Source of the DNA: Neisseria subflava
Lineage (GTDB): Bacteria; Pseudomonadota; Gammaproteobacteria; Burkholderiales; Neisseriaceae
Reading direction: 5' to 3'
NCBI RefSeq assembly: GCF_003044935.1
Contig: NZ_POXP01000002.1
Location: 62,001-126,000 of the forward strand
Length of the DNA stretch: 64,000 nucleotides
Below the pieces are notes generated by a model that saw nothing but the letters and a program-made list of their open reading frames with translations, searched no databases and was not told the origin of the DNA. A program made the translations under genes and the position numbers. How positions within the stretch are numbered: the first letter of the stretch is position 1; the number at the start of each line of letters is the position of its first letter. Positions 39,015-50,209 of the stretch are shown in pieces.

Positions 39015-42000
39015 GTGAACCTCGAAACCAAACCCATCGCCGAAACGCCGAATTTCATCGTGCTTGACCAATATGAAAAAATCGAACAGTCGGGCAGCTA
39101 CCAATCGGAAAACCAGTTGGAAGCGGAGTTAATCACCGATTTGCAGAATCAGGGGTACGAATACCGCAAAGACTTGAACAGCCAAAGCAGGCTGCTGGAA
39201 AACCTGCGCGCCCAGTTGCAGCGGCTGAACGATGTGGCGTTTTCAGACGGCGAATGGGCGAGGTTTTTAACGGAATATCTGGACAGGCCGTCTGAAAACA
39301 TTACCGATAAAACCCGCAAAATCCACGACGACCATATCTATGATTTCGCTTTTGATGACGGCCGTCTGAAAAACATTTATCTGCTGGACAAGAAAAACCT
39401 TGCCCGCAACCATGTGCAGGTTATCAACCAGTTTGAGCAGACGGGCACGCATGCAAACCGCTATGACGTTACCGTGTTGGTAAACGGCTTGCCGCTGGTG
39501 CAGATTGAATTGAAAAAGCGCGGCGTGGCGGTGCGTGAAGCATTCAATCAGGTGCACCGTTACAGCAAAGAGAGCTTCAACAGCGAAAATTCGTTGTTCA
39601 AATTCCTGCAAATCTTCGTGATTTCCAACGGCACGGACACGCGCTATTTCGCCAACACCACCAAGCGCGACAAAAACAGCTTTGATTTCACGATGAATTG
39701 GGCGCGGTCGGACAATAATCCGATTAAGGATTTGAAAGACTTTACCGCCACGTTCCTGCAGAAAAGCGTATTGCTGAGCGTTTTGCTGCATTACAGCGTG
39801 TTCGATGCGAATGATACGCTGCTGATTATGCGGCCGTATCAGATTGCCGCTGCCGAACGCATTTTGTGGAAAATCAACAGTTCGGCACAGGCGAAGAATT
39901 GGAGCAAGCCGGAAAGCGGCGGCTATGTTTGGCATACCACGGGCAGCGGCAAAACGCTGACCAGCTTTAAGGCGGCGCGTCTGGCGACGGAATCGGCGTT
40001 TATCGACAAGGTTTTCTTCGTGGTGGACAGGAAGGATTTGGACTATCAGACGATGAAAGAATACCAACGTTTTTCGCCCGACAGCGTGAATGGTTCGGAA
40101 AGCACGGCGGGCTTGAAACGCAATTTGGAAAAAGACGACAACAAAATCATCGTTACCACCATTCAAAAGCTGAATAACCTGATGAAGGGTGAAGATAATC
40201 TGCCGGTTTATCACCAGCAGGTTGTCTTTATTTTCGACGAATGCCACCGTTCGCAATTTGGCGAAGCGCAAAAAAATCTGAAAAAGAAATTTAAAAAATT
40301 CTGCCAGTTCGGCTTTACCGGTACGCCGATTTTTCCCGAAAACGCTTTGGGCGCGGAAACCACGGCGGGCGTGTTCGGGCGGGAGCTGCATTCTTATGTG
40401 ATTACCGATGCCATCCGCGATGAAAAAGTATTGAAATTCAAAGTGGATTACAACGATGTGCGCCCGCAGTTCAAAGCCGTGGAAGCGGAACAGGACGAGA
40501 AAAAACTAAGTGCCGCCGAAAACCGCCAAGCCCTGCTGCATCCCGAACGCATCCGCGAAATCACGCAATATATCCTGAACCAGTTCAGGCAGAAAACGCA
40601 CCGCTTGAATGCGGGCGGCAAGGGCTTTAACGCCATGCTTGCCGTCAGCAGCGTGGATGCGGCGAAGTGCTATTACGAAGCGTTCAAAACACAACAGGCA
40701 GGCAGCCTGAACCCGCTGAAAGTGGCCACCATTTTTTCCTTTGCAGCCAACGAAGAGCAAAACGCCGTCGGTGAAATTGTTGACGAGACCTTCGAACCGG
40801 AAGCGATGGACAGCAGCGCGAAAGAATTTTTGCAGGCTGCCATCAACGATTACAACGCCTGTTTCAAAACCAATTTCGGCACGGACAGCAAAGCCTTTCA
40901 GAACTACTACCGCGATTTGGCAAAACGGGTGAAAAACCAGGAAGTGGATTTGCTGATTGTGGTCGGCATGTTTTTGACGGGTTTTGACGCGCCGACGCTG
41001 AATACGCTGTTTGTCGATAAAAATCTGCGCTATCACGGCCTGATGCAGGCGTTTTCTCGCACCAACCGCATTTACGATGCCACCAAAACCTTCGGCAATA
41101 TTGTCTGCTTCCGCGATTTGGAGCAGGCAACCATTGATGCGATAACTCTATTCGGCGACAAAAACACCAAAAACGTCGTACTGGAAAAAAGCTACGAAGA
41201 ATACATGAACGGCTATACCGATGATCAGACTGGCGAAGCACGGCGCGGTTATCTAGATATAGCAAAAGAATTACACGAGCGTTTCCCCGATCCCGACAAA
41301 ATCGAAACGGAAAAAGACAAAAAAGATTTTGCCAAACTCTTCGGCGAATACCTGAGAGCGGAAAACGTATTGCAGAACTACGATGAATTTGCCGCGCTGT
41401 GTGAGTTGCAGAATGTGGATGCGGCGGACGAAGATGCTATGAAGGCGTTTCAGGAAAAATACTACTTGAGCGATGAAGACGTGCAGGAAATGCGGCAAGT
41501 GCCGATGCCGTCTGAAAGAGCCGTGCAGGATTACCGTTCCGCCTATAACGACATCCGAGACTGGCTGCGCCGCCAAAAAGCAGGCGAACAGAAAGAGCAA
41601 TCAAAAATCGATTGGGACGATGTGGTTTTTGAGGTGGATTTGCTCAAATCGCAGGAAATCAATCTGGATTACATCCTGCAACTGGTTTTCGAGCACCACA
41701 AAAAAATCAAAGGCAAAGCGGAGCTGGTAGAAGAAATCCGCCGTATCATCCGCGCCAGCATCGGCCACCGCGCCAAAGAGAGCCTGATTGTGGATTTCAT
41801 CAACGATACGGATTTGGATAAAGTCCCCGACGTTCCTACCATACTAGAAACCTTTTACGCATACGCGCAAGAAGTGATGAAGAGCGAAGCAGCAGAGCTG
41901 ATTGCCGCCGAAGGCCTGAACGAAACCGCCGCCAAACGCTATTTAACCAGCTCACTCAAACGCGGCTATGCCAGTGAAAACGGAACGGAACTAACCGAAG

Positions 42001-42113
42001 CCCTGCCTAAAATGAGCCCGCTCAACCCACAGTATTTAACGAAAAAACAAAGTGTCTTCCAAAAAATTTCTGTGTTTATAGAGAAATTTAAAGGCATAGG
42101 GAAAAATATTTAA
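39015..42113 (+). CDS. hsdR: Type I restriction enzyme motor/nuclease subunit HsdR
   Basis: ATP-driven translocase and endonuclease of the HsdMSR complex. The 1032-residue protein has an N-terminal PD-(D/E)xK nuclease with [10 protein letters not shown] (about 161-170). Helicase domain 1 has Walker A TGSGKT (about 308) and DECH box [10 protein letters not shown] (about 406-415). Domain 2 contains [20 protein letters not shown] and the arginine motif MQAFSRTNR (about 675-683). A helical C-terminus follows. It starts at GTG with AAAGGAC seven bases upstream. All catalytic motifs are present, so restriction should be active. Several DUS copies lie in the first 300 bases. Confidence 0.95.
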   Translation: MNLETKPIAETPNFIVLDQYEKIEQSGSYQSENQLEAELITDLQNQGYEYRKDLNSQSRLLENLRAQLQRLNDVAFSDGEWARFLTEYLDRPSENITDKTRKIHDDHIYDFAFDDGRLKNIYLLDKKNLARNHVQVINQFEQTGTHANRYDVTVLVNGLPLVQIELKKRGVAVREAFNQVHRYSKESFNSENSLFKFLQIFVISNGTDTRYFANTTKRDKNSFDFTMNWARSDNNPIKDLKDFTATFLQKSVLLSVLLHYSVFDANDTLLIMRPYQIAAAERILWKINSSAQAKNWSKPESGGYVWHTTGSGKTLTSFKAARLATESAFIDKVFFVVDRKDLDYQTMKEYQRFSPDSVNGSESTAGLKRNLEKDDNKIIVTTIQKLNNLMKGEDNLPVYHQQVVFIFDECHRSQFGEAQKNLKKKFKKFCQFGFTGTPIFPENALGAETTAGVFGRELHSYVITDAIRDEKVLKFKVDYNDVRPQFKAVEAEQDEKKLSAAENRQALLHPERIREITQYILNQFRQKTHRLNAGGKGFNAMLAVSSVDAAKCYYEAFKTQQAGSLNPLKVATIFSFAANEEQNAVGEIVDETFEPEAMDSSAKEFLQAAINDYNACFKTNFGTDSKAFQNYYRDLAKRVKNQEVDLLIVVGMFLTGFDAPTLNTLFVDKNLRYHGLMQAFSRTNRIYDATKTFGNIVCFRDLEQATIDAITLFGDKNTKNVVLEKSYEEYMNGYTDDQTGEARRGYLDIAKELHERFPDPDKIETEKDKKDFAKLFGEYLRAENVLQNYDEFAALCELQNVDAADEDAMKAFQEKYYLSDEDVQEMRQVPMPSERAVQDYRSAYNDIRDWLRRQKAGEQKEQSKIDWDDVVFEVDLLKSQEINLDYILQLVFEHHKKIKGKAELVEEIRRIIRASIGHRAKESLIVDFINDTDLDKVPDVPTILETFYAYAQEVMKSEAAELIAAEGLNETAAKRYLTSSLKRGYASENGTELTEALPKMSPLNPQYLTKKQSVFQKISVFIEKFKGIGKNI

Positions 42114-42151
42114 AATGTCGTCTGGAAACTTTAGGTTTTCAGACGGCTTTT
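42113..42151 (+). terminator. Degenerate DUS hairpin terminating hsdR
   Basis: AAATGTCGTCTGGAAAC pairs imperfectly with TTTTCAGACGGC and is followed by TTTTTT. The left arm departs from the DUS at two places. Confidence 0.65.
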
Positions 42152-42164
42152 TTCTGGAAACATC

Positions 42165-42923
42165 ATGAAACAAACTATTCAAGAAAAACTGACTCAAATT
42201 TCACTTGCCGAACCACTGCATTTTCTGCTGGCGGCGGAGAGCGGAAGCCGCGCATGGGGCTTTGCTTCGCCCGACAGCGATTATGACGTTCGCACCATTT
42301 ATATCCGCCCGCAAGAATATTATCTGCAAATTGATGAAGCAAAAGATACTTTTGAATTTATTGAAAACCAATGGTTTGACGTAGGCGGTTGGGACATCCG
42401 CAAGGCTTTGCGCCTGTTGAGAAAAAGCAATGCCGTATTGCTGGAATGGCTGCGTTCTCCGATTGTTTATACACAAGATGAGGCATTCATAGGCCGTCTG
42501 AACGAACTTGCTCCCCAATACGTCCAAGCCGCCGCGTTGTTGCACCATTATCGCGGTATCGCTGGCAATGCTTTGAAAGCCATGGATTTGGCACAGCCGA
42601 TTAAATTGAAAAAATGGTTTTACGTCTTGCGCCCTTTATTGGCGGCTCGCTGGGCAGTGAAACAAGGCGGTATTCCGCCAATGACTTTGGTTGAGTTGAT
42701 GAATGAGTGGCAGACAGATTGTGCTACCCAAATTACTGATCTAGTCGCATTAAAAACAGGACAAGACGAAAGTTATCTGCACACATTATCGCCAGAGCTG
42801 CAAAAGCTGACTGTTGACCTATATAACGAAGTTTCTGCCTTGTCTGCCCCTGCTGCCGAACCTGCTGATAGCGGGCCTTTGAACGAATTGTTCCGCTCCA
42901 CCTTGGCAAGCATTTATCCATAA
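42165..42923 (+). CDS. RlaP/COG3541-type nucleotidyltransferase, copy 1
   Basis: A DNA polymerase beta-fold nucleotidyltransferase of 252 residues. The active-site signature AESGSRAWGFASPDSDYDVR (about 24-43) holds the GS pair and the metal-binding Asp39 and Asp41. The remainder is a helical domain with LKKWFYVLRPLLAARWAVKQ (about 147-166), typical of the PF10127/COG3541 family. Family members are linked to RNA repair and to conflict systems, but the substrate is unknown. It lies behind hsdR and 14 bases before a second, longer member of the family; the gap is a single DUS. Membership is confident; function is not. Confidence 0.8.
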   Translation: MKQTIQEKLTQISLAEPLHFLLAAESGSRAWGFASPDSDYDVRTIYIRPQEYYLQIDEAKDTFEFIENQWFDVGGWDIRKALRLLRKSNAVLLEWLRSPIVYTQDEAFIGRLNELAPQYVQAAALLHHYRGIAGNALKAMDLAQPIKLKKWFYVLRPLLAARWAVKQGGIPPMTLVELMNEWQTDCATQITDLVALKTGQDESYLHTLSPELQKLTVDLYNEVSALSAPAAEPADSGPLNELFRSTLASIYP

Positions 42924-42937
42924 AAGGCCGTCTGAAT

Positions 42938-43999
42938 ATGCTGACCCTCGAAGACTTGTACACGCAAAACCTGATTCTGCTTGAAGCCGTGTCCGGCAGC
43001 CGCGCCTACGGTTTGGCAACGCCCGAGTCCGATACCGACATCAAAGGCGTGTTTTATCTGCCCAAATTCATGTTTTACGGCATGGAATACATCCCACAAA
43101 TCAGCAATGAAACCAACGACATTGTGTATTACGAACTGGGACGGTTTATCGAATTGCTGCTGCAAAGCAATCCGAACACGCTGGAGCTGCTGGCTTCCCC
43201 TTCCGACTGTGTGCGATACCGTTCGCCATTGATGGATGCGTTCAAAACCGAATGGTTTATCTCCAAAACCTGCCAGCAAAGTTTTGCAGGTTATGCTTAC
43301 GGACAAATTAAAAAAGCACGGGGATTGAATAAAAAAATCAGCAATCCGATGCCGTCTGAAAAGAAAAGCATCCTTGATTTCTGCCACATCATAGAAGGCA
43401 GGCAAACCGTACCGTTACAGTACTGGCTTGCACAACGCGGAATGGAACAAAGGCGTGTAGGCTTAATCAAAATAGCCCACGCCCGAGAACTTTATGCCCT
43501 GTTTTACGATACCGACGGCACACTTGGCTACCACGGTATTGCACCCAAACCCGAAGCCACAACGCTTTCACTCAGCACCATTCCAGAAGGCGAAACACCG
43601 CTTGCCCATCTATCCTTCAACCAAGACGGATACAGCAGCTACTGCCGCGAATATGCCTCTTATCAACAATGGCTGACAGAACGCAACGAAACACGCTATC
43701 AAGGCACGCAGGCGCACGGCCAAGGTTACGATGCAAAAAATATGATGCACATCTTCCGCCTGCTTGAAACCGCGCGCGATATTGCCCTTTATGGCGAAAT
43801 CCGGCCACGCCGTCCCAATCGTGACGAATTACTGGCCATCAAGCGCGGTTCTTTTCCTTACAATGAACTGTTGGCGCGTGCAGAAACATTGGTTAACGAA
43901 GTAGAAAATTTGTTCGCCCAGTCCGATCTACCGGAAGCTGTAAACAGCAGTTTGGCAATCAATTCCCTTGTTGGAATCCGAACCAAGATTTACGGATAA
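42938..43999 (+). CDS. RlaP/COG3541-type nucleotidyltransferase, copy 2
   Basis: The second member, 353 residues, has active site EAVSGSRAYGLATPESDTDI (about 16-35) with Asp32 and Asp34. An internal RKK-rich segment and a helical C-terminal domain (KNMMHIFRLLETARDIALYG, about 267-286) follow. It is about 100 residues longer than copy 1, mostly through an insertion near 150-260. Similarity outside the signature is low, so they are old paralogues rather than a recent duplication. Together they form a likely two-gene unit at the right end of the island, closed by a DUS terminator. Confidence 0.8.
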   Translation: MLTLEDLYTQNLILLEAVSGSRAYGLATPESDTDIKGVFYLPKFMFYGMEYIPQISNETNDIVYYELGRFIELLLQSNPNTLELLASPSDCVRYRSPLMDAFKTEWFISKTCQQSFAGYAYGQIKKARGLNKKISNPMPSEKKSILDFCHIIEGRQTVPLQYWLAQRGMEQRRVGLIKIAHARELYALFYDTDGTLGYHGIAPKPEATTLSLSTIPEGETPLAHLSFNQDGYSSYCREYASYQQWLTERNETRYQGTQAHGQGYDAKNMMHIFRLLETARDIALYGEIRPRRPNRDELLAIKRGSFPYNELLARAETLVNEVENLFAQSDLPEAVNSSLAINSLVGIRTKIYG

Positions 44000-44012
44000 G
44001 AGAATCAAAAAC

Positions 44013-44058
44013 AAAGGCCGTCTGAAATTATGTGTTTCCTCTTTTCAGACGGCATTTT
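44013..44058 (+). terminator. DUS inverted pair terminating the nucleotidyltransferase pair
   Basis: AAAGGCCGTCTGAAA and TTTTCAGACGGC around a 15-base loop, ending in ATTTT. Confidence 0.7.
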
Positions 44059-44229
44059 CATATTTCAAATTCCAACCGTCTGTCCATCAAAACAACCTTT
44101 TCTGCCATCTCCAAACAAGCAATAGCAACATGAAATATAATTTCGTTATTGATTGGATTCATACGACAAAATTGTTGTTTTTTCATCATAATCCCAAAAT
44201 ATCGAGTTTAACGCCTATTCCCCTTGCTT

Positions 44230-44235
44230 TATAAT
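44230..44235 (+). promoter_or_regulatory. -10 element candidate for pilF
   Basis: A perfect TATAAT is followed directly by a DUS. The hexamer 17 bases upstream (TTTAAC) is a weak -35. The transcript would carry a leader of about 150 bases. Confidence 0.35.
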
Positions 44236-44391
44236 GGCCGTCTGAAATAAAAATACAATTAAAGCAGAAGCATGTCTTTGCAACTTAAGCAGATTTGCAT
44301 AATTAAATATATGCTTTAATCATAATAATGATAAAATAATACGGCTTTCCTCTAAATTAAAGGGAAAACTGCACAAGAAACGGAAAATAAA

Positions 44392-46071
44392 ATGAGTGTC
44401 GGATTATTGCGTGTTTTGGTTCAAAGCCAGACCATCTCAAATCAACAAGCGGAACATTACAACAGCCTTTTACAATCGGGCAAAGAAATCCTGCCCAACC
44501 TATTTTCAGACGGCATCATCTCCCCTAAAGCTTTGGGAGAGTTAGTCGCGCGCATATTCAGCTATCCTCTTTTGGATTTGCACTACTACCCGCGCAATAA
44601 TGTAGTCAGCGACATTCTGACGGAAGAGCAAATGGTGCAAAATCGTTGCATTCCGATTTTCAAACGCGGACGCAAGGTTTATTTCGCCGTATCCGATCCG
44701 ACCCAAATCCAAAACTTTCAAAAAATCGCTTTTGCTTCAGGTTTAAGTGTCGACTTGGTAGTGGTTCCAGACGACCAGCTCAGCTCATTGCTGGAATGGT
44801 TGGGCCAACGTTCGACCACCATTCTGAAAGAAATCAACGACGAACATGAAGCAACGCAGCAATCTCAATCGCTTTATATCGACAATGAAGAAGCTGAAGA
44901 CGGTCCTATCCCCCGTTTCATCCACAAAACCTTATCCGATGCCCTGAACGCGGGCGCATCGGACATCCACTTTGAATTCTACGAGCAAATAGCACGCGTC
45001 CGTTTCCGCGTGGACGGACAATTACGCGAAGTCGTACAGCCGCCTGTCGCCGTGCGCGGCCAGTTGGCATCGCGCATCAAAGTGATGGCGCGTTTGGATA
45101 TTTCTGAAAAACGTATTCCGCAAGACGGCAGAATTCAAATTGCCTTCCACAAACACGGCCGTCCGATTGACTTCCGTGTCAGCACTTTGCCGACATTATT
45201 CGGCGAAAAAGTGGTGATGCGTATCCTAAATTCCGATGGTACATCGCTCAATATCGACCAACTCGGCTTAGAGCCTTTCCAAAAAGAAATGCTGCTTGAG
45301 GCCATCAACCGCCCTTACGGCATGGTGTTGGTTACCGGTCCGACAGGTTCGGGTAAAACCGTTTCGCTCTATACCTGCCTGAGCATTTTGAACACGGAAG
45401 ATGTCAACATTTCAACGGCAGAGGATCCGGCCGAGATTAACCTACCAGGCGTCAACCAAGTCAACGTCAATGAAAAACAAGGCCTGACGTTTGCCACCGC
45501 ACTCCGATCCTTCTTGCGTCAAGATCCTGATATTATTATGGTCGGTGAGATTCGTGACTTGGAAACCGCCGACATTGCCATTAAAGCCGCACAAACCGGC
45601 CACATGGTTTTCTCGACCCTGCATACCAATAATGCACCGGCCACGCTGTCCCGCCTTTTGAACATGGGTGTTGCGCCTTTCAACATCGCCAGCTCGGTCA
45701 GCCTGATTATGGCGCAAAGGCTGTTGCGCAGACTGTGCCCGAACTGCAAACGCGAAGTTGAGCGCCCGCCGGTTCCGGCATTGAAAAAAGCCGGCTTTAC
45801 CGATGCGGACTTGGCTCAAGATTGGAAACTCTACCGCCCGGTTGGTTGCGACAGCTGCCGTGGCAAAGGCTTTAAAGGCCGCGTCGGTATTTATGAAGTC
45901 ATGCCGGTCAGCGATGAAATGCAAAAAGTCATTATGAACAACGGTACAGAAGTTGATATCATGAACATGGCCTATCAGGAAGGCATGGTAGACTTGCGTC
46001 GCGCCGGCCTCATGAAAGTCATGCAAGGCCTGACCTCGTTGGAAGAAGTGACTGCTCATACCAATGACTAA
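44392..46071 (+). CDS. pilF: Type IV pilus extension ATPase PilF (PilB family)
   Basis: Hexameric cytoplasmic ATPase powering pilus polymerisation. The 559-residue protein has an N-terminal GspE/MshEN domain (about 5-150) and an ATPase core. The Asp box is near [20 protein letters not shown] (about 191-210), Walker [13 protein letters not shown] (about 316-327), Walker [12 protein letters not shown] (about 380-390) and the His box [10 protein letters not shown] (about 401-410). A CPNC...CDSC zinc motif (about 450-490) completes the PilB pattern. Neisseria calls this gene pilF. It is followed by pilG and pilD, giving a complete inner-membrane assembly set. Confidence 0.95.
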   Translation: MSVGLLRVLVQSQTISNQQAEHYNSLLQSGKEILPNLFSDGIISPKALGELVARIFSYPLLDLHYYPRNNVVSDILTEEQMVQNRCIPIFKRGRKVYFAVSDPTQIQNFQKIAFASGLSVDLVVVPDDQLSSLLEWLGQRSTTILKEINDEHEATQQSQSLYIDNEEAEDGPIPRFIHKTLSDALNAGASDIHFEFYEQIARVRFRVDGQLREVVQPPVAVRGQLASRIKVMARLDISEKRIPQDGRIQIAFHKHGRPIDFRVSTLPTLFGEKVVMRILNSDGTSLNIDQLGLEPFQKEMLLEAINRPYGMVLVTGPTGSGKTVSLYTCLSILNTEDVNISTAEDPAEINLPGVNQVNVNEKQGLTFATALRSFLRQDPDIIMVGEIRDLETADIAIKAAQTGHMVFSTLHTNNAPATLSRLLNMGVAPFNIASSVSLIMAQRLLRRLCPNCKREVERPPVPALKKAGFTDADLAQDWKLYRPVGCDSCRGKGFKGRVGIYEVMPVSDEMQKVIMNNGTEVDIMNMAYQEGMVDLRRAGLMKVMQGLTSLEEVTAHTND

Positions 46072-46150
46072 ACTGCCATATTTTCGAAAATTAAAATAAA
46101 GCGGCACGGGGAAACAGTCCGCTTTATTTCTTACTAACAAGGGATAACTC

Positions 46151-47392
46151 ATGGCTCAAGCAGAGCAAAAAAGAAGTCTGTTCAGCTCAAGAAGTAAAGG
46201 CAAGCGTTTTACATTTGAAGGAAAAAATACCGAGACCGAACGTCTTGTCCGTGGTGAAGTAGTTGCCAAAGACGAAGAAGAAGCACGCAAAAAACTCCAA
46301 CGCAGAGGCATTCGTCCTTTACGTATCAGCAAAGTCAAAACCGCACGCAAACGCCGTATTACCCAAGAAGACATCACGGTGTTTACGCGCCAACTGGCAA
46401 CGATGATGAAGGCAGGCTTGCCGCTGATGCAGGCTTTTGAAATCGTTGCTCGCGGCCACTCCAATCCGAGCATGACCGAAATGCTGATGCAGGTTCGCTC
46501 CGATGTCGAACAAGGTAGCGCATTAGGCAAATCATTCTCCAAATATCCAAAATATTTCGACCGCTTCTATTGCAATCTGGTCAGCGCAGGCGAGTCCGGC
46601 GGCGTACTGGAAAGCCTATTGGACAAACTGGCTGTCTATAAAGAAAAAACCCAAGCCATTAAGAAAAAAGTCAAAACCGCACTGACCTATCCGATTGCCA
46701 TTATCGTGGTGGCGATTGCGCTTATCTTCATCATGATGATGTTTGTGCTACCTGCCTTTAAAGAAGTTTATGCCAATATGGGTGCAGAGTTACCAAGCCT
46801 TACCCAACTTGTCATGAGCTTGTCCGATTTATTCGTCGACTACGGCTGGATTATGATCATCCTTTTGATTGTTTCCGCCTTCGGTCTGTACAAACTCCAT
46901 GAAAAATCGCCTACTTTCCAAAAACGAATCGATGCTTTGATTTTGAGACTGCCTGTTTTTGGCACCATCGTCCGTAAAGCGACCATTGCCCGTTGGGCGC
47001 GTACGACTTCTACCCTCTTCGCAGCCGGCGTTCCTTTGGTGGAAGTATTAGATTCAGTTGCAGGCGCATCCGGCAATATTCTCTATGAAGAAGCCACTCA
47101 AGACATCCGCGCCAAGGTAACCCAAGGTCTGTCACTGACATCCAGTATGCAAAGTACAGATATGTTCCCCAACATGGTGATCCAAATGGCGGCCATCGGC
47201 GAAGAGTCAGGCTCTTTGGACGATATGCTGAACAAAGCAGCCGAATTCTACGAAGATGAAGTAGACAACTCCGTCTCCCGCTTATCTGCCTTGATGGAAC
47301 CTATCATCATGGTGGTATTGGGTTCGCTCATCGGTATCTTGCTGATTGCCATGTATCTGCCGCTGTTTAACTTGGGTAATGTCGTAGGTTGA
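46151..47392 (+). CDS. pilG: Type IV pilus inner-membrane platform protein PilG
   Basis: Polytopic platform protein (PilC family of Pseudomonas) that couples the ATPase to pilin insertion. The 413-residue protein has two GspF domains, each with a cytoplasmic helical bundle and hydrophobic segments near 175-195, 222-240 and 380-405. FTRQLATMMKAGLPLMQAFE (about 78-97) and SAGESGGVLESLLDKLAVY (about 148-166) are the hallmark motifs. It sits 79 bases behind pilF and one base before pilD. Confidence 0.94.
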   Translation: MAQAEQKRSLFSSRSKGKRFTFEGKNTETERLVRGEVVAKDEEEARKKLQRRGIRPLRISKVKTARKRRITQEDITVFTRQLATMMKAGLPLMQAFEIVARGHSNPSMTEMLMQVRSDVEQGSALGKSFSKYPKYFDRFYCNLVSAGESGGVLESLLDKLAVYKEKTQAIKKKVKTALTYPIAIIVVAIALIFIMMMFVLPAFKEVYANMGAELPSLTQLVMSLSDLFVDYGWIMIILLIVSAFGLYKLHEKSPTFQKRIDALILRLPVFGTIVRKATIARWARTTSTLFAAGVPLVEVLDSVAGASGNILYEEATQDIRAKVTQGLSLTSSMQSTDMFPNMVIQMAAIGEESGSLDDMLNKAAEFYEDEVDNSVSRLSALMEPIIMVVLGSLIGILLIAMYLPLFNLGNVVG

Positions 47393-47393
47393 T

Positions 47394-48281
47394 ATGCTTG
47401 ATAGTATTTACTCTGCCATCGACGCCCTCTCCGTTCTTGCACCATTCGCCATTCCTTTAGCCGTTATTTTGGGATTGCTGATTGGCAGCTTTCTAAACGT
47501 TGTTATTTATCGCACGCCGATAATGATGGAACGCGAATGGACACAATTTTCTAAAGAGCATTTGGGCATCGATCTGACAGATGAAGAAAAACAGCCATTT
47601 AATCTGCGCAAACCGGATTCACGCTGCCCAAAATGCAAAAGCCCAGTCAAACTTTGGCAAAACATCCCCATCCTCAGCTATATTTTACTGGGTGGGAAAT
47701 GCCACTCCTGCAAAACCGCTATCGGCATACGCTATCCGCTGATTGAGCTACTGACAGGCGTCTTGTTCGGTATTGTCGCGTGGCAATACGGCTGGTCATG
47801 GGCGACTATTGGCGGATTCATTCTGACTGCCATATTGATTGCGCTGACCTTTATCGATGCCGATACTCAATATTTACCCGACAGCCTGACTCAGCCCCTA
47901 ATTTGGATCGGCCTGCTGTTTAATCTGAATGACACATTCGTACCCCTGCATTCAGCCGTTTGGGGTGCGATCGCAGGCTATATGAGCCTTTATACTTTAT
48001 GCGCTGTCTATAAATTTCTGACCGGTAAAATCGGCATGGGCAATGGCGACTTCAAACTTTTGGCCGCGCTCGGTGCATGGCTGGGCGTAGGTATCTTGCC
48101 TGTTCTGATCTTCATGGCTGCCTTGGTCGGACTGGTGGGCGCACTCATTGCCCGCGTCGGCAAAGGCCAATATTTTGCTTTTGGTCCCAGCCTTGCTGTG
48201 GCAGGATGGATTATTTTGGTTGCCAATGCACCTATTACCCAACTGGTACAATGGTGGCTCGTACAATCAGGATTCCGATAA
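47394..48281 (+). CDS. pilD: Prepilin peptidase/N-methyltransferase PilD
   Basis: Cleaves leader peptides of type IV pilins and methylates the new N-terminus. The 295-residue membrane protein has the cytoplasmic zinc motif CPKC (about 76-79) and CHSC (about 103-106). The two catalytic aspartates are in FIDADTQYLPDSLT (about 146-159) and GMGNGDFKLLAALGAWLG (about 206-223). Eight hydrophobic segments follow the family pattern. It starts two bases after the pilG stop, and its TAA overlaps the coaE ATG by one base. Confidence 0.94.
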   Translation: MLDSIYSAIDALSVLAPFAIPLAVILGLLIGSFLNVVIYRTPIMMEREWTQFSKEHLGIDLTDEEKQPFNLRKPDSRCPKCKSPVKLWQNIPILSYILLGGKCHSCKTAIGIRYPLIELLTGVLFGIVAWQYGWSWATIGGFILTAILIALTFIDADTQYLPDSLTQPLIWIGLLFNLNDTFVPLHSAVWGAIAGYMSLYTLCAVYKFLTGKIGMGNGDFKLLAALGAWLGVGILPVLIFMAALVGLVGALIARVGKGQYFAFGPSLAVAGWIILVANAPITQLVQWWLVQSGFR

Positions 48282-48901
48282 TGACATTATGGATAGGCTT
48301 GACCGGCGGTATCGGCAGCGGCAAATCATCTATTGCCCAAATGTTTGCCGAACTTGGCGTACCCATTATCGATGCCGATGCCATCAGCCGTTCACTGACC
48401 GCTGAAAACGGTGAAGCCCTTCCAGCCATCCGCCAACTTTTCGGCGATGAGGTTTTTGATCATGAAGGCCGTCTGAATCGTATGGCTTTACGGGAAGAAG
48501 TTTTCAGACGGCCTCAATCCAAAAAACAACTGGAAAACCTGCTTCTGCCATTAATCTTAAACAAAATCCAAAAGCAGAAACAACAACTTGCCTTCTCCAC
48601 CTACGGCATTGTCGATGTACCGCTTTTGATTGAGAATCCGGCATTTAAAGCGGAGACCGACCGCATTTTGGTTGTAGATGTTCCGGAGTCCGTCCAAATC
48701 AAACGCGTACATCAACGCAATGGTTTTTCAGAAGAGCAGACGCGCCAAATCATGGCAACCCAAGCTTCTCGCTCTGACAGACTGCTTCATGCCGACGATG
48801 TATTAGACAATACCCATAGCTTGGAAGAAGCAAAAATCAAGGTTGCCCGCTTGCATCAATACTATCAATCCATTGCACAATCACTGAAAGAAACTGCATG
48901 A
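48281..48901 (+). CDS. coaE: Dephospho-CoA kinase
   Basis: Last step of coenzyme A synthesis. The 206-residue protein begins [19 protein letters not shown] with the P-loop GGIGSGKS (about 9-16). [12 protein letters not shown] (about 34-45) and VDVPLLIEN (about 109-117) are conserved CoaE motifs. The ATG overlaps the pilD stop as TAATG; a much longer in-frame extension upstream would lie wholly inside pilD and is rejected. Its end overlaps yacG by 4 bases. Confidence 0.94.
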   Translation: MTLWIGLTGGIGSGKSSIAQMFAELGVPIIDADAISRSLTAENGEALPAIRQLFGDEVFDHEGRLNRMALREEVFRRPQSKKQLENLLLPLILNKIQKQKQQLAFSTYGIVDVPLLIENPAFKAETDRILVVDVPESVQIKRVHQRNGFSEEQTRQIMATQASRSDRLLHADDVLDNTHSLEEAKIKVARLHQYYQSIAQSLKETA

Positions 48902-49080
48902 CTGCTCCTGTTGTAAAATGTCCGACCTGCCATAAAGAAGTCGTTTGGAACACCGACAGCCCCTACCGTCCTTTCTGCAGCAAACGGTGCAAACTCATTG
49001 ATTTAGGCGAATGGGCGCAAGAAAAATACACCGTTTCTTCGGAAGACGACCCCTTTTCAGACCTATTGGACGGCAAATAA
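48898..49080 (+). CDS. yacG: DNA gyrase inhibitor YacG (zinc-finger protein)
   Basis: Small zinc protein of 60 residues reported to bind gyrase B. Zinc ligands CPTC (8-11) and CSKRC (27-31) match the YacG pattern, followed by [14 protein letters not shown], the family's conserved stretch. Overlaps coaE by ATGA, the usual coaE-yacG pairing. Confidence 0.92.
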   Translation: MTAPVVKCPTCHKEVVWNTDSPYRPFCSKRCKLIDLGEWAQEKYTVSSEDDPFSDLLDGK

Positions 49081-49161
49081 ACTGTGCCGCTTCCTTCAGT
49101 CTATCCAAAACAGGCTCAAAACAGTAAAATACCCTCTTTATTCCAACCTATTCCATCCACC

Positions 49162-50061
49162 ATGCTCACCTTCCAACAAATTATTTTCAAATTACAAAAC
49201 TACTGGGCAGACAAAGGCTGCTCCGTTATCCAACCTTTCGATATGGAAGTCGGTGCCGGTACTTCGCATCCAGCCACCTGCCTGCGCGCATTAGGCCCGG
49301 AGCCTTGGTTTGCCGCTTACGTTCAACCCAGCCGCCGCCCCAAAGACGGCCGTTATGGCGACAACCCCAACCGCTTGCAACACTACTATCAATTCCAAGT
49401 TGCGCTCAAACCAGCTCCCGCCAATATTCAAGACCTATACCTCGACTCACTGCGCGAATTGGGTATCGACCCTAAAGTACACGACATCCGTTTTGTCGAA
49501 GATGACTGGGAAAACCCTACTCTCGGCGCTTGGGGTTTGGGTTGGGAAGTTTGGCTCAACGGCATGGAAGTAACCCAATTCACCTACTTCCAACAAGTCG
49601 GCGGTATCGACTGCTCCCCCGTACTCGGCGAAATCACCTATGGTATCGAGCGTCTCGCCATGTATCTGCAAGGCGTGGAAAATGTGTACGACCTCGTTTG
49701 GGCAAAAACCCTTGATGGCAACATCGTCACTTACGGCGACGTTTATCATCAAAACGAAGTCGAACAATCCACCTACAACTTCGAATACAGCGATGCCGAT
49801 TGGCTCTTGCGCCAATTCAACGACTATGAAGAACAAGCCAAACGCCTGCTTGCAGTTGAGGACACCAGTCTTGCCCTGCCTGCTTACGAGCTTGTACTCA
49901 AAGCCGGCCATACGTTCAACCTCTTGGATGCACGCGGCGCCATTTCCGTTACCGAACGCGCAACCTACATCGGCCGTATTCGTGCACTGAGCCGTATCGT
50001 TGCTCAAAAATTCGTTGAAAGCCGCGAGAAACTGGGCTTCCCATTGCTTAAAAACCAATAA
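49162..50061 (+). CDS. glyQ: Glycyl-tRNA synthetase alpha subunit
   Basis: Catalytic subunit of the tetrameric class II glycyl-tRNA synthetase. The 299-residue protein starts [20 protein letters not shown]. Class II motifs appear in [16 protein letters not shown] (about 34-49), [15 protein letters not shown] (about 68-82) and [15 protein letters not shown] (about 158-172). The start at 49162 is chosen over an in-frame ATG 26 codons earlier because all conserved sequence begins here. The beta subunit gene glyS is not next door; lspA follows instead. Confidence 0.94.
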   Translation: MLTFQQIIFKLQNYWADKGCSVIQPFDMEVGAGTSHPATCLRALGPEPWFAAYVQPSRRPKDGRYGDNPNRLQHYYQFQVALKPAPANIQDLYLDSLRELGIDPKVHDIRFVEDDWENPTLGAWGLGWEVWLNGMEVTQFTYFQQVGGIDCSPVLGEITYGIERLAMYLQGVENVYDLVWAKTLDGNIVTYGDVYHQNEVEQSTYNFEYSDADWLLRQFNDYEEQAKRLLAVEDTSLALPAYELVLKAGHTFNLLDARGAISVTERATYIGRIRALSRIVAQKFVESREKLGFPLLKNQ

Positions 50062-50209
50062 GCCCGCACATACTTACCACGCCGCCCTTTGATACATTCA
50101 AGTGGCGGCGTTTCTATTTTCAGACGGCCTTGACGTCGATGCCATTGCAAACACTTCCAGCCTGCTTTCAGGTAAAATAAGCCCTTTACTACATAAACCG
50201 TCTGAAAAC

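Larger units (their letters stand above)
44000..44391. other. Intergenic region upstream of pilF
   Basis: Contains the DUS terminator at 44013-44058, then about 330 AT-rich bases. A TATAAT lies at 44230-44235 and another AT-rich -10-like region sits near 44320-44335. No reading frame with coding character was seen. Confidence 0.6.

Noticed and set aside
39267..40391. 374-codon open frame on the minus strand
   Set aside because: It is the mirror of hsdR codons; hsdR has full motif support and the antisense frame has no recognisable protein or ribosome site.
48077..48280. 68-codon N-terminal extension of coaE
   Set aside because: It lies inside pilD in another frame and adds no family-like sequence; the TAATG junction gives the natural coaE start.
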